Notes: generated by a model not told the origin, from the sequence alone. A stretch of 64,000 nt of DNA from Amphibalanus amphitrite (GCF_019059575.1 NW_024882036.1:391501-455500), one strand, 5' to 3'. Numbered from the stretch's first letter, positions 23,376-35,812 are shown. Program-made: numbers and translations.

Positions 23376-25217
23376 TTACTTAGGTGGCTGGTGGCTCGCT
23401 TTGAGGACGGTGGTCCTTTAGGCGAGCGCTAAAAAAAGAGAGATAAAAACGCCACAGTCCATAATTTTAATTATACACCAAGCGGACCCTAACTCATCAG
23501 TAACACAGACCAGTGCCTAACACAGCAAAGACCGCAGGGTCCAATTTGACAGAGATAAGAGTCTCAGCTCGGTATCCATAGGGTCTGAGCTCGACAGACT
23601 GAGAGCGGACCAAATCCTCACCTCGGAAGCAAACAAAACCTTTTCTCCGATCCGAACGACACAAACCAGGGTCTTCGCCCGACACCGGGCTCGGCTCGAC
23701 AAAGTACAAGGCCTATCTCTACAGACGCAGGACTCGACCCAGGACTCAGCTCTGTATAGAGTTCTTCGCTAGGCGCAGCATAGGCTCAGCTCAGTTTTTC
23801 ACTCGACTCAGGGCTCAGCTCGGCACCGGCTCAGCGCCAGCCTCGGTGTCGTAAAGCGTGGATCGTTATCGATGGACCGCCGGCAGTGACCGGTTTATGA
23901 TTATTGGACGACGACGGGGCCGACGGCTCACCGGCATCAACAAACCGGTGCCATCGCAGGGAGCTCAACAAACCAGGTGCCATTGCAGTGAGCTCCTGGC
24001 CCCTGCACTCGGAATGGTATGGTTACTGAATGGTTATGGTTGCTCTGAATTAATGCGCGAAAGCCGGCTCATAATGTCGTGAATATTCAGAATATCTCAC
24101 CAATGCCGGGAGCATTTCAAACATCCTAGGACCCGGCAACATTCGGACCAATCAGAGATTTCGAGAACATCAGAACTCTCGTTTTGAGAAGACATTCTGA
24201 ATATCCGACCGTCTGCAGGTCAACAGTTAAAAGGTAACTGTGCTTCACAAGATATGGAGAACAAATACTCAGACTGCTCAGACTCTGAATTAATGTGCAT
24301 AAGCTGGCACAAGAGGGTCTCAGATCCTTGATTAAGAGTCATCTCTTTCCGTTCCAAATGGCTGCAATAACACGTGCTGAACTTTCAGCGGGCGTGCAGG
24401 TGCAGTTCTTATTTACAGAGCATGCAGAGAATGTGCTTATCAGTGTAGATTGTAGGGTGGATGGTGACTTGGTTCTGCCATTCTCAAAAGATCACTTAAA
24501 GTGCTATGGCAACTGAGCCATCCTTATGCTTCCTCAAATACAACCTTTTCTCCAAACAATGCACCCTTAACTTGAAGATAATTCCCGAAGAAAATTTGAT
24601 TATTCATGCATACAGAAAACAAACCACACCTTACACAAATTTACATGAATTTACGTCGCTCAATTTCACAGATTTTTGCCATTGAGCTATTTTCATCCCT
24701 ACGTTAGGAAACCCACGGGCCATCAGTGCGTACGAGTATTTCCTACACCGGTGGTGCCTGCATTATTTATTAGTACACGTTCCGAATCACAGCACCCACA
24801 GTCAATTATTGATCGACGTGTTGGCACAACAATCACCATGCCCGAAGTGTTTGGCCTGGACTGCGTCTTGGCGTGGACAATGAACATCCAGTCAGCATCG
24901 CTGGTGACCCAACTGATCCTGTAGGGACTGAGGCTTAGTCCGTAACATTTTCCCAACTTTATGTGTTTCGTTCTATTGTTTGGGTTAGGAATTAACGAGG
25001 ACTAGGGATTGTATGCATAATTTGATTTTGAGTTATGTCGCGTGGATGTTGAATGCCAACGACGAGGTCAAATATTAGCATTGTTGGGTTCATTTGCGTG
25101 TCAATTTCCTGGCGTGCTGTTGAATGGCAATCGTGCCTTTTTCATACATATTCACAATTCGCGTAAGTGTTGATTCAAGTCTCAGTATTGCCTATTCATT
25201 CATTCATTCAGCAAACA
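23376..25217. other. No gene recognised
   Basis: The interval contains a partial direct repeat (CAACAAACCGGTGCCAT at about 23938 and again at about 23967) and a repeated TCTGAATTAATG motif at about 24043 and 24282. No conserved protein frame was seen. It lies within intron 2 of the minus-strand three-exon gene. Confidence 0.4.
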
Positions 25218-25447
<230 letters not shown>

Positions 25448-25460
25448 ATCCCCCTCTCAC

Positions 25461-25627
25461 CTGAGCGGCGTCCTCCTCCTGTTTGACCCTCCTCCGGGCC
25501 TCCTCCCGAGCCTTTCTCAGTACATCCTGCACTACCTTGTTCGCCGCAGCCAACAGACTGGGATCGTTCCTCAGCTTCGCCCGTGCCAACTCCAGTGTTA
25601 GCTCGTCGGGACTTGGGGAGCCGTTTG
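25461..25627 (-). CDS. Unrecognised 210-residue protein, exon 2 (helical segment)
   Basis: Minus-strand exon of 167 nt with acceptor GTTGATTTTCAG and donor CAG|GTGAGA, phase 1 to phase 0. It encodes NGSPSPDELTLELARAKLR, continuing into a strongly helical, charged stretch LLAAANKVVQDVLRKAREEA and RRRVKQEED. The amphipathic pattern could be a coiled coil or a docking helix; an A-kinase anchoring-type helix is one possibility, unproven. The exon is clearly conserved-looking compared with its surroundings, but I cannot name the family. Confidence 0.7.
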
Positions 25628-26013
25628 CTGAAAATCAACAATGATAATGGGTTAAAGGTGGCGACGACAAAACGTTAACTTCGTGAAAGGTTTAGGTAGA
25701 AACGGTGGGCTCGATTTGAAAAGAAAACAAGAATTTGTATGCTAAAGCTTCGCTGAGCCAAGATGACAGCTGCGATGAAAGCATTCGCAGGACAGCTAAG
25801 TCGATAAATCGTTAAACCGGTGACGTTAGCGAACGCTGAATGCCAAGTAAATCGAATAAAACCATTGTTGACAATATGCTAAGGAGAAGTAGAATGACTT
25901 AGATAACTGACACTGTTTCTTCAAAACGAGGGAAGCTTTATTGCTGGTCCATGGGTAGCATTCAAGACGGCCGCCTAAGCTGAGTCAATCAAGACGGTCT
26001 TGTCTGTCTCACA

Positions 26014-27252
26014 ATGTCTCACAATCATCTCCTATCCTCATCCCAACATGGCTTCCGTCCTCAACATTCCACAGAAACCGCTCTGCTGACCGTCACAAAC
26101 CGCATCTTTTCAAACATGGACCGAGGTCACGTCTCCCTTTTGTGCCTTTTGGACCTCAGTAAATGTTTTGACATGATTCCTCATTCCCAACTCCTAACCA
26201 AGCTCCAGCTCTACAACATCGATCCTTCTTGGTTCTCCGCATACCTTTCCGGTCATACTCAGTCAGTCTCCATTTGTACTTCCTCCGGCAGCAGAGTGGC
26301 TTCTAAACCTCTTCCTAACACCATGGGAGTTTTCCAGGGCTCTGTCCTTGGTCCTCTGTTGTTCACAATATTCGCCAACGACCTCAGCCTGCACGCGCCG
26401 GACGCCCATGTGATCCAGTACGCTGACGATGCCCAAATCCTTATGTCCGACTTGAAACAAAACATCCCACTCCTCATCCAGCGCATGGAAAACACCCTGG
26501 CCTCCCTTTCATCGTGGTTCCATGCACACGGCCTTAAGCTCAACACCTCCAAAACCGAACTCCTTCTCCTTGGAACCAAGCAAAACACCCGCAACCTCGC
26601 CCCTGTCAGCGTACGGATCGGTGGGGAGACCGTTCGGGAGAGTCACACAGTGAGGAACCTGGGTGTGATTTTTGACCGGCACCTCACCTGGGATGCACAT
26701 GTGAGTGACATCATTCGCAGGTGCACTGGCCTCCTGATCGGTCTCCGTCACCTGAGGCATTTCCTCCCGCAGCCGGCACTTCTAGCTGTTGTTCAGGGGC
26801 TGATCATCTCGCGCCTCAGGTACTGCGTGGCTGTGTACGGCAACGGGTCGGCCGCGAACGATACGAGACTTTTAAAAGTTCTTAACTTCGCGACTCGTGT
26901 CGTCACCGGTTTGAGAAAGTATGACCACATTTCTCGCGCCCGTAATGACCTGCAGCTGCTCTCGCCGCGACAGATGTTTGAGCTGAGGACTTTGACAACA
27001 GCCTACAATGTGCGTGCCAGTGGTGAGCCTGCCGAACTCGCCTCTCTGTTCACGACCTTTTCTGAAGCACGAACCTGTGAGCGTGTGACACGATCGGATT
27101 CACGCCTACGACCCCCTGCCACGCGCACAGTGGCCGGCCAACGCTCGTTTGGTTACCGAGCAGTGTCGCTGCTGAACCGGTTGCCGGTGGGGGCCATGGA
27201 GCTAGACTCGCGGGGCTTCAAGCGCGCTGCTAAGGCACTTGTTCTGTCGTAG
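26014..27252 (+). CDS. LINE reverse transcriptase, N-terminally truncated
   Basis: The frame of 412 codons begins within the fingers domain (SSSQHGFRPQHSTETALL) and holds LLDLSKCFDMI (first catalytic Asp), GVFQGSVLGP (usual Pro replaced by Phe), and the intact YADDAQ catalytic box, then LNTSKTELL, VRNLGVIFD and the thumb. No internal stop is present, so the insertion is young, but the missing endonuclease makes it non-autonomous. It lies in intron 1 of the minus-strand three-exon gene. Confidence 0.9.
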   Translation: MSHNHLLSSSQHGFRPQHSTETALLTVTNRIFSNMDRGHVSLLCLLDLSKCFDMIPHSQLLTKLQLYNIDPSWFSAYLSGHTQSVSICTSSGSRVASKPLPNTMGVFQGSVLGPLLFTIFANDLSLHAPDAHVIQYADDAQILMSDLKQNIPLLIQRMENTLASLSSWFHAHGLKLNTSKTELLLLGTKQNTRNLAPVSVRIGGETVRESHTVRNLGVIFDRHLTWDAHVSDIIRRCTGLLIGLRHLRHFLPQPALLAVVQGLIISRLRYCVAVYGNGSAANDTRLLKVLNFATRVVTGLRKYDHISRARNDLQLLSPRQMFELRTLTTAYNVRASGEPAELASLFTTFSEARTCERVTRSDSRLRPPATRTVAGQRSFGYRAVSLLNRLPVGAMELDSRGFKRAAKALVLS

Positions 27253-27421
27253 CTTTTATGTGTACATGTGAGCGTGCAGGTATGACTGTGATACTATCTG
27301 TGATTTTTTGACAAGTTTCCTACCCATGTTTTAACTTTGTAACAACTGACACAGAATAGCCACGTCTGCACTGTGGAGTGTCTGCGGAAGTCGTAAATAA
27401 ATAAATGAATAAATAAATAAA
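26014..27421 (+). mobile_element. 5'-truncated CR1-group LINE with ATAA-type tail
   Basis: The copy retains the RT from the FGFR-like motif onward and its 3' UTR, ending in AAATAAATAAATGAATAAAT repeats at about 27393-27421, as in L2/CR1 elements. AAGACGG occurs just after the tail and also near the 5' boundary (25991), a possible short target duplication. Endonuclease and N-terminal RT are absent, consistent with 5' truncation during insertion. Confidence 0.85.
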
Positions 27422-28130
27422 AAGACGGGGTCGAGCATGTTACATTGCATACGTTACGCTACAGTATTTGTGACGAAATAAGACTTGGCGTGCTCAACTG
27501 TCATTGCGGAGGGGCATGGACATTCTTTTGGCAGCAGCGCTCGCCGTCGCAAGTAACTAAATAACATTTGTCCAATATCTAACTTTCCTTTTACACGCAA
27601 GTTCTAATGTTCATTCTAGTACATCTGCGCACGCATGGGTGGAGAATGTTTGAAAAAGTTACCCCGGCCGGCGACCGATATAGTCGCGGGAAGACGATAT
27701 ACTCACGTTGTTCTCAACGGTCATCACCAAACCCCTATTCTGACGCATGGAATAGGATGCTGTGTTTGCTCAAGGATGAGCGTTGTATCCGACACCGTAT
27801 TATTCATAACATTTTTGGAATGATCGAAAAGGCAATTTCCTTTTAAGTTATTATTTCTTTTTACTTAAACTTGCAATTTCTCACCGAACCCAAACCAAAC
27901 CATATGCCATTTTGAGTACCTAAATGCTGCGTTTTCAGCTTTTTATTGTGTCTCAAAATAGCTACAAAAAGACAACTCACCTAGTAGAAGCTTTACAGAG
28001 AAATTGACAGATCGAATCGAACCAAACAAAGCACTAGAATAGGTCACTGACATCCACGGGCGCAGCCTTTTTCAATGTTGGGCGGCTCTTATAAGACAAA
28101 CAGGGAGTCGATCCAGGAATATCGACCGGT

Positions 28131-29377
28131 CCCGGTCTCGTAGCTCAGTCGCTACACTGAAAACAAAATGACACAAAAAACGACTAAAAACGCACAGGCA
28201 GATCGTGTTAACTAGGCTTTCTTGTGTACCCTGCATCATGCATTTTTTGACCCGTCGCAGACGTGTCAATTTACAAATGTGTTAACCCAGTCGTGTTGTG
28301 TCCTTAAACACAATATCATTGTGTCTTCAACACATAAGGCTTGTGTGAATACATTTGCAGAATAAAAGGTAAATGTGTTACTAAATTTAACACAAATCGC
28401 AAGTGAAAGAAGGAAACACGTGGCGATTATGTAGTTTGTTGCCGGGGCGCAGTTGAAGAGACTTTGGCTTGGGCTGGACAGGCTGACTGCCAAAGCCGGG
28501 CCCCGAGTGGAATCGGGCGCTCGGGTGCGGTCAGGGCTGAGCACCCGGCCGGCCGACCCATATGGTCAGGGCGCGGTCAGGGCTGCGCACGCGGCCGGCC
28601 GACCCATACGAGGCCGCCGACCCATACACGAGCTGGAGGTCGCGCCCGGTCGGCCACTTCACAGCCGAAGGGTGAACGCGTCACGTGGACGGCTCAATCA
28701 GAGCGCCAAGTGACGATGCCCCAAATTGGAGGACTACTGTGCAATACAGTTGTCCAGACATCCGGGATAAACTTACGGTCACCGATTTTTCAAATATATC
28801 CTATATAGACTGAGGAGTTTCTTCCTCCAAGCAGACGTTAATTATATATGCTTCAGCTTGCCCTTGATGTAATCAGCGCATATTGCTCTAAACAATTTAT
28901 CATGTATCGACTCCCTCGGCTGTATTGTGCATTTTGACCTTTCTCAAAACACTTTGGCAAATTTTTACAAAAACCCAGCATAAAAGTCGGTGCTCGAAAA
29001 ACGCCCTCTATTATCCCCATCTGAAGTTAAGGTTCAGAGGTCGCTCACTGGTGGATGACACGGTGTATTTGTGCAAGGGTACACGTCTACCATCCCCGAC
29101 AACACATGATTTCGATACACTGATGCATTACATTCGTCCAGCGTGCTTGGCACGAGAAAACTGTGTCATTTTTTCTGTTTTATGTGTTATCAAACGTGTC
29201 GAAGGTCCCGCCCAGCGTGAAAATACTCAGCATTATTGTGTTTTGGGTGCGATTAACACATGCCTGATGTGTTACCAGTAGGTACAGAACATGGCCTCAC
29301 TGTGTCGATTTGTTTTCAGTGTAGAGCGTTGGACTCCGCGTGGCGAGAGCACGCGTCCCGGTTACAACAGTCCGAGT
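28131..29377 (+). repeat. tRNA-derived SINE split by a TA-flanked element
   Basis: CGTAGCTCAGTCG at 28139-28151 (A box) is continued after the insertion by TAGAGCGTTGGACTCCGCG (29322-) and a B-box-like CCGAGTTCGAAGC (about 29371). Together they resemble the head of a tRNA-derived SINE. The match is approximate and the remaining body was not delimited. Confidence 0.5.
28155..29321. mobile_element. Non-coding TIR element with TA target duplication
   Basis: CACTGAAAACAAA at 28155 is matched in inverse ending at 29321; both ends continue with a GACACA-type motif. TA flanks both sides, as for Tc1/mariner-like elements. The interior repeats GTGTTAAC/GTGTTA-type motifs near both ends (28277-28400, 29160-29275). 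No transposase frame is present. Confidence 0.75.
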
Positions 29378-30668
29378 TCGAAGCATGATGGCCGCTCGGT
29401 GTTTATGAGCACCTTGACGGGTACGCTCATAAACGGGTGTGGTTGCAGTTGGTGGCAGGTCAGTCGAAGGCAATGAGGTCAAGCAGTGGTTTTGAAAAAG
29501 TGCGCCGAAGGCGCGCCAAAATTTCGAAACTGAACAGGATTTGAGAGCAATCTTGGCATTGGCGACCACACGCGGGTCTTAGGGTTGGAGATTATGGCAA
29601 GTTAAGTAAATGGTAAATACCCTGATTTGCAATATTACGCCCATGGAATTCAACATTCGAAGAGCGTGAGTTTTCTTTTCTCGTATGGAGACAGCTTTTA
29701 GGATTTACAAGAGTAGAAAAGTTACCCCGGCCGCGCCGGGGTAGGCTGAAAGTTACCCCGGCCACGGCCGGGGTGGCCGGGGCAGGTTCTCCACCCATGT
29801 GCGCACGTCTTTTCTCCAGAACTGTTCATTTGAGCCCTACATCCAACACTACCTTTCCTGTAAGAAGAGCCCGCCATGCATTCTGTCCGGCACCGTATTG
29901 CGTCTCATGTCAGCCAGAATCGTGCGTCCACTGCCCTCTCGTCCGCGATTATTGTCCTGACTGTAATACGGACTCGCAGACAAATCTAATCTGCAGATTT
30001 TTTGTTGTCCTTTCGCGGAATGTCCAGCTCGACGAAGTGTTGACAGTCGACCAAGCGTGAAACGACAGGCTTTTAGCTATAAAAGCGCACAGCACAAATG
30101 TAATAAAGGGAGATTGTCGTGCCAGTTGTTTCCAGTATGGTGACTCGATACATTATTTTCTCAGAAACCTAGTTTTCGGAAAGGAAATCCGACGCAAAGA
30201 CCAGTGCCATTTCACCAGCATGTAACTTTAAGTGCTCTTTATATTGCCATTTATTTATGTAAATTTTCACACAATTTCTTACAAATTTTCAACTCGTTCA
30301 TACGGGGCTCCCGGCAGCTTTCTTATACTGACGTGTTAGTGGTTACATTTGATGACTTTGACTTCTATCCAGCTCTCTCACTATGTACGGCTCTCGCGAG
30401 ATTAAGCGGTAGGTGTTGCACTTTTACATGTCCGGTTATATCTCAGAAACTAACCGATCTACGATGAAGCCATTTTACACGATCATGGCCGGATTGTGAA
30501 CCAACAAGTCGATCACATCTTCAACACTTAAAACGTAAGAAGACGAAGATATAGCCTGAAGTACACTAGATTTTCTAGGTGCAAAACCTACCGCTAAAAC
30601 CCGCGAGACCTGTAAGTAAGTGCTAAGCAGGTAACTCTCATCTAACGACCTCAGTCGTTTGAGCCCAC

Positions 30669-30975
30669 CTGAGTCGGCGAACTGCAGGTCGGTACAGCCC
30701 CGCAGCAGGTCGGCGGCCGTGTACATGCCCTGGGGCGACGAGCAGGGTCGGTACGGCGTGCCCTGCGGCGACGAGCTGGCAGAGAGGGACGCCGGAGAGC
30801 TGGGGCCCGTGCTGCCGCCGCCGCTGTGCTCCGGATCCACATTGGGAGACGGGGAGAAGGTGAGCAGGGGCACCGTCTCCGGACGGCCACCTCCGGGCCG
30901 CCAGGAGGCCACTTCCGGTTCGGTCCGGAACCGGAAGTCCACGTGACGCCGCTCGGAGGAGCGACGAGCCGACAT
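30669..30975 (-). CDS. Unrecognised 210-residue protein, exon 1 (N-terminus)
   Basis: The minus-strand exon (30669-30987) follows an acceptor CGTCCCCAG at 30988 and contains an ATG at 30975 in good context (GCGACCATGT). It encodes MSARRSSERRHVDFRFRTEP, then a Gly/Ser/Pro-rich region with repeated SSPQG, then MYTAADLLRGCTDLQFADS, and ends at a CAG|GTGGGC donor, phase 1. Joined to the exons at 25627 and 20749, all phases agree and give 210 codons plus stop. The intron before the ATG implies an upstream untranslated exon. Alternatively the exon is internal, since 12 nt upstream of the ATG are also open. Confidence 0.65.
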
Positions 30976-30987
30976 GGTCGCCGCGCC

Positions 30988-32245
30988 CTGGGGACGGAAC
31001 GGGCGGGGTGAGGGGAACGGAACAGCAGCAGGCAATATCACTGAAACAGGCAGTTCGGATTTAGGAAACGGAGAAATAATAACGTCTACGGCGTGACCTT
31101 GACATTCAAACTCTGACCCTTTGGACAGAAGGTTGTGACTTGGTTGCAACGTTGAACTGGAAAGTAAGAAGCGTTTAGTCTTCAATAGAAGTGAGGTCAA
31201 TATGAGTCGTCAATATCATCACACATTATTTTTCTCTGGTAGGTCAGAGCTGTAAAAGCCTCATTTACACGTAACAGCTTGGTAATTGCCGATATTCAGA
31301 CATAAGCGTTCGGACATCGGACATCGGACGTTCCTGAATAAACGCTTACTCAGAACTCTGCGATCGTGACCTTAGGACAACGGTATCAATTTCATTGGTA
31401 TCAACGACCATTGATCTGAAGATGATTAGAAATCGATGGGATTACGACCCGGAGACTATCCGCTCGCCTTCCAGCGTAATATGATGTGCGTGCTTGCAGT
31501 ACATATCATTTGAGTTGGCTGGTGATACGTGGGTCTCTTGAAATTGAGAGCAGCAAAACACGCAACGAATTGAGGCGCAGGAATATGTTGAAAATGACAA
31601 AAACACGGATAGCAACTAGGAGAACGCGACACGCGTGAACTGTATAAATGATTGACGCATAAAAGAGACAATTTTCTAGCAAATGGTACGGGGACCCGCA
31701 GTTGCTACTGTACACGAACCGCAACTCTAGCCGTCTGTCCTGCCCAGTAACAACTGATAACATTGATATCGACTGCCAGTTCCTGTACAACAGCAGCTGA
31801 AGTTTTCTGTGAGTGCCCTCCGACAGCTTATCGTTGTTCCCTGTGAGGGTGCTGGGGCAATTTACTCAGGGTCGCTGTACAGTAGCAACTGCGGGTCCCC
31901 GTACCACCAAAGTAGTAAATAAAGAAACCTTTGTATTGCGTTCAGAGCATGCATTGACTTTAGAATGGGTGGCTGAAAAGCTTAAATATCATCAAAACAT
32001 TGCACATCACATTTCCATCATTCCTATCCCGTTATCTCACCCTGCTCTCTCTCTCTCCCTCTCTCTCTCTATCCTCTCTCTCTCTCCCTCTCTCCCTTTC
32101 TTCCTCCCTCTCTCCTCACCTGGTCGCAGCCGCTGCGACTCGGCAGGTAATCTCGGCTCTCTCACTCAGTTTTCCATCGATCCTCTTCACTCTACCTCCA
32201 CTCCAAACGGTCCCTCTGCTCCTCCCAACTCTCAGCCTCCTCCCT

Positions 32246-32309
<64 letters not shown>

Positions 32310-32313
32310 TTAG
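30988..32313. other. No certain gene; foldback repeat and CT-rich tracts
   Basis: Apart from the inverted repeat, this interval holds imperfect CT tracts at about 32045-32115 and a (CT)n at about 32251-32303. A possible 17-nt micro-exon at 32132-32148 (RCDSAG across the join) is flanked by CAG and GTAATC on the plus strand. Confidence 0.35.
31684..31906. repeat. 31-bp perfect inverted repeat (foldback), 223 bp overall
   Basis: TGGTACGGGGACCCGCAGTT and the following 11 bases at 31684-31714 are exactly reverse-complemented at 31876-31906, with 161 bp between. It may be a small MITE or foldback element; no target duplication is evident. Confidence 0.9.
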
Positions 32314-32576
32314 GAACTCTCACCAACGGCCTCACACAGTTCAACCACCAACGCTTCTCACAGAGACCAACAGAGCGGCCCTCCACCTCTCACCACCGAC
32401 CGCAGGCGCCGACTGGGCCTGACTTCATCGCCGCCGACGATGACCAACCGTCGTTGGCGACGAGCCGTCTGCCCGCCGGTCCCGGGCGGGGGCGGGGGCG
32501 GTATCGACCTGCCGCCGCCGCGCCGCCGCCAGCGGGAGGACAGGCGGTGGAGTGGAGACTCCAGCTCGACTTCTGA
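32314..32576 (+). CDS. Possible terminal exon of an unrecognised plus-strand gene
   Basis: A strong acceptor (CT tract, TTCTCTTTTAG) precedes 263 nt that, with one carried base, read GTLTNGLTQFNHQRFSQRPT, then Pro/Ala/Arg-rich sequence including GRGRGRYRP and stop TGA. The preceding intron could begin at 32149 after a 17-nt micro-exon. The base composition (high GC in codon third positions) is gene-like, but no family is recognised and no upstream exons were found. Confidence 0.35.
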
Positions 32577-35500
32577 AGCTCTGGTTTGGAGGCTGTGTCT
32601 GAAAGATGGAGAGGTTAGGAAAGGTGTAAGGAGGGATAGCCGGAGGAGGATTTAGTTTGGTTTGAGATCCAGTGCCGGTGTGGAGGTCGGAGTTCTCTGA
32701 AGGCTGGTCAGAATTTGGAATTACGTACAGAAAAGATATTTAACATAATTGCGCTTGATCACACCAGTGCATGCTCCATAGTGGCTAGAACACTGCGTGG
32801 TTTTCAACTGTAGTTACAAACGGCGCCAGTGACAGGATTTTAGCACAAATGTATTGCAACAGGTGTTTGAAGTTACGACGCACTCTCGGTCCTTTGTAGT
32901 TAGTTAACCAAGTTAGCAAAGCACGCAAGTCGTTTGTCAGCCTCGTGCTACTGAATGTAGGAAACCCTAACAACAGGCTGCCACACGGCAGTCTTCAATG
33001 CTGGCATCAGTGGCACACGTTTTATTTCATTCCGAGAGCACCGTATATGTGGGTTTAATATGACTGAAATGAATTTACTCAGACCGCAACGGGCCGAACC
33101 CAGAAAAGGTCTCAGAAAAAGGTCAGAAGAATATGCACCCGTACGGTTCTGGTAGGTCGCCAAAGTGCTTTTACTCGTAGCCCCACAAATAATTCAACGC
33201 TCACATTTACCCCCATTCGCTCAGAATTCGCATTAGAGTCCCTTTAGGCCACATGAGATAGACATTTCATGTTAGTTACATCGAAGAAACACTTTCGATG
33301 TCAAAAATATAAGCATGAAACTACAGGCACCGTGAAGGTTATAAGTCCGGAAGTTCCTCATAAGGCAGTCGAATTTAAACACCATACTTTTAACCTAAAG
33401 CGCTGCTTGAATTAACGTCGCCTTAACTACCTTTTTTTGCTATCCAGGTATTGATCTCTGGTCAACTATTGATAAACAGCAACAGCGATCACAAAGCGAT
33501 CCATTCTGACGAGCAAACGAAACGGAGCTAAACTGTGCAATCATCCACCAGTACCTCTGTGATAAAAACTGCCATCACCGCGGCAACAGGCAGCGGTTGG
33601 ATCTCTTCAGCCGCTGACCGCGTCGTCATGCATTACATGGTGTGTCACATTTTTCTTAGAGGTGATGGATGCGTCGATCCAATGTAGGATGCAGGCTGGA
33701 CAGCACAAGTGGTGGCTAAAAGGTCTGTCATACGGATTGTGATACTGGTCGTGACAATGATGTGGTGAATGTGACAATGATGTGATGAATGTGACAATGA
33801 TGTGGTGAATGTGACAATGATGTGGTGAATGTGACAATGATGTGGTGAATGTGACAATGATGTGGTGAATGTGACAATGATGTGATGAATGTGACAATGA
33901 TGTGATGAATGTGACAATGGTGCAATGAAAAAGAATGTCTTGCACAACTGACATGTTTTGTTTGATGTGGTCTGACGATATGTGGCATTCACTGACCACT
34001 GTCCTTTCCCAGTTCCAGAACATTATTGTCATCCAGTACGGACGGCTCGGCTGCCCGTTCATCTTCCGTTTGAACGGACAAGCCTTGCATTACAAATAAA
34101 CTACGCATTACACCATTCGATACATTTTTTTTTGCTGATTCATAAATTCGTACAGTGTTCGCCAATCACCATGTCTCATCACTTTGCTGAATATGTAGGT
34201 ATAGCCGGTTTAGATCATAGCGCGATAGGAAGAACTATTGCCGTAACGTCTCATCTACATTTCTTGAGCTATAAAATTGGCACTTATGTGTTGTTCTTTT
34301 GGTTTGTTCTGGATCGTATCTTGCTCGCACTGAGACGGTACGTTGGCCTGTCTTACACACAGACGTCCCCTACCCGGCCAGCTCACCGTCAGCCACGCGC
34401 GTCTCCAACGTAACTTTTCGGCCCTATTACTCCCAGGGGATGCCGGTACACCTCAGGAAACTCACGTGTAATCGTTACGTGCTGTCGTAACGCCGTGTCG
34501 TTACGTGTCGTTACGCTACTCACCTCTCCACATGTGCGCCTTTGAATGTCGCAGGCAGCTCCAAATTGACGCATTCGACGCCTAGAGCCGCTTTCAAGGA
34601 GTTCGCGCTGGCATTGAGCGGCGACGCTGGTGAATCTGTCTACTGCTCTGAGTCTCTGACAGAGGCTGGGCTATCAGCCACTCAGTTGGTTTCTGTCCGA
34701 GTGAAGACTCGAAAATTCCCCCCGGGCAGCGGATGGGTGAGAGACAGCGAAATGGAATCGCTGGTGGCTGATGTGAAAAACTCCGCGCGAAAAAAGAACG
34801 GCTGCGGTTGGTTTATAAGACACACGTTTTAACGACGGCAATAGCGACATTTTGTAAAGGTGGCGAAAAAAACAGCGTCGTTTGATACAGGATTATTAAT
34901 AATGCCTCGTAATGGCAAACTAAATGATATATTTTGAAGTTTGCCATGTTTTACACTTTAAGTGCATCAGACAAACTTATTCAGGCCTTATTCGGTTGGT
35001 ACTGATAAAACTTACCTATATTCAACTCTGTCTTATAACACGCTAATAATCAACCCAAGATAAGATTTCAGCCGAGTGCAATCACCGGTTTCTACGCGGA
35101 AAACCCGACGGGGCCTCTCCCTGTCCCACCATACGGTTCCTTCCCCTCCGCTCTCCTTCCCCCCAGGCGTCTGGAGACAGCTGTGTCAACCAATCGGAGG
35201 TGAGTATTCCGCGCGACGCGCCAACCAAGCAGAAGTCAAGGTCAATCATTAGTTTGGATTTGGCAAGCTTCGGATTTGGAGCGTGCGGTTGCGTGTGGGG
35301 GGTGTGGTGTTAGTGTGATGGTATTTTGGGAAAGTGGTGCTTGATTAACGAAGTGTGAAGGTATGAGACGACCAAGAAATGTGCGGAGATCGGAGTGATT
35401 CTTGTGTGAGCGGTGCGATCGGTGGTGTGACCAATTCCGTTCCGTGACACGATCCAGTGACCGATTGCGAGCCTGCTGAAATCTTCGAGTCAAGATGGTG

Positions 35501-35812
35501 GATGGCCGAGGGAGCTTCAGGCGACTCTGGGACCGGACAGCCGTCTGAGCTGGGGCTACTTCTGAAGTTCTGACGAGACGGCGACTTCACTGATCTTCTC
35601 GGTGATGTACCGAATAAGTTCTCTTTCTGTCTTACATGCGTCCCACCTTATCTTTGTTCTGTTGTGTTAGTGTGGGCCCTTTCTGTGTAGTAATGAGACA
35701 ACATCAGACCCGTGGCATGAGAGGATAAGTGGAACCCATTAGTCTGGTTCCACCCTACCGACTGTCGCGCCGCAGTGGCCGAGCCAGTCCCAATCCCAGT
35801 GGGACCGGACTG
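32577..35812. other. No gene recognised apart from the minisatellite
   Basis: An open frame at 34542-34832 (plus) follows a possible acceptor, and a 36-nt segment at 35165-35200 (plus) is flanked by CCCCCCAG and GTGAGT; neither can be linked to a gene. The remaining sequence is AT-rich and without motifs. Confidence 0.35.
33751..33927. repeat. 20-bp minisatellite, about eight and a half units
   Basis: Unit GTGACAATGATGTGGTGAAT with a TGTGATGAAT variant; the last unit is partial and diverged. Long His/Ile frames on the minus strand are repeat artefacts. Confidence 0.97.

Larger units (their letters stand above)
27626..29808. mobile_element. TIR element with GC hairpin ends, containing nested insertions
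   Basis: CATGGGTGGAGAA near 27633 recurs in inverse near 29795, and GTTACCCCGGCC follows at both ends. The right end has two short GC hairpins (CCCCGGC-CGC-GCCGGGG and CCCCGGCC-AC-GGCCGGGG). No target duplication could be assigned. It has no transposase-like frame and contains a tRNA-SINE remnant split by another element. Confidence 0.6.

Noticed and set aside
33751-33927. Regular 20-bp repeats as a possible CRISPR array
   Set aside because: Units are head-to-tail without spacers, and the genome is eukaryotic.
33607-34062. His-rich minus-strand frames of 86-151 codons
   Set aside because: They are translations of a 20-bp minisatellite in three frames, with no other coding signal.
35165-35200. 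36-nt plus-strand segment with AG and GTGAGT borders
   Set aside because: Perfect-looking splice borders but no partner exons on the plus strand, so chance cannot be excluded.
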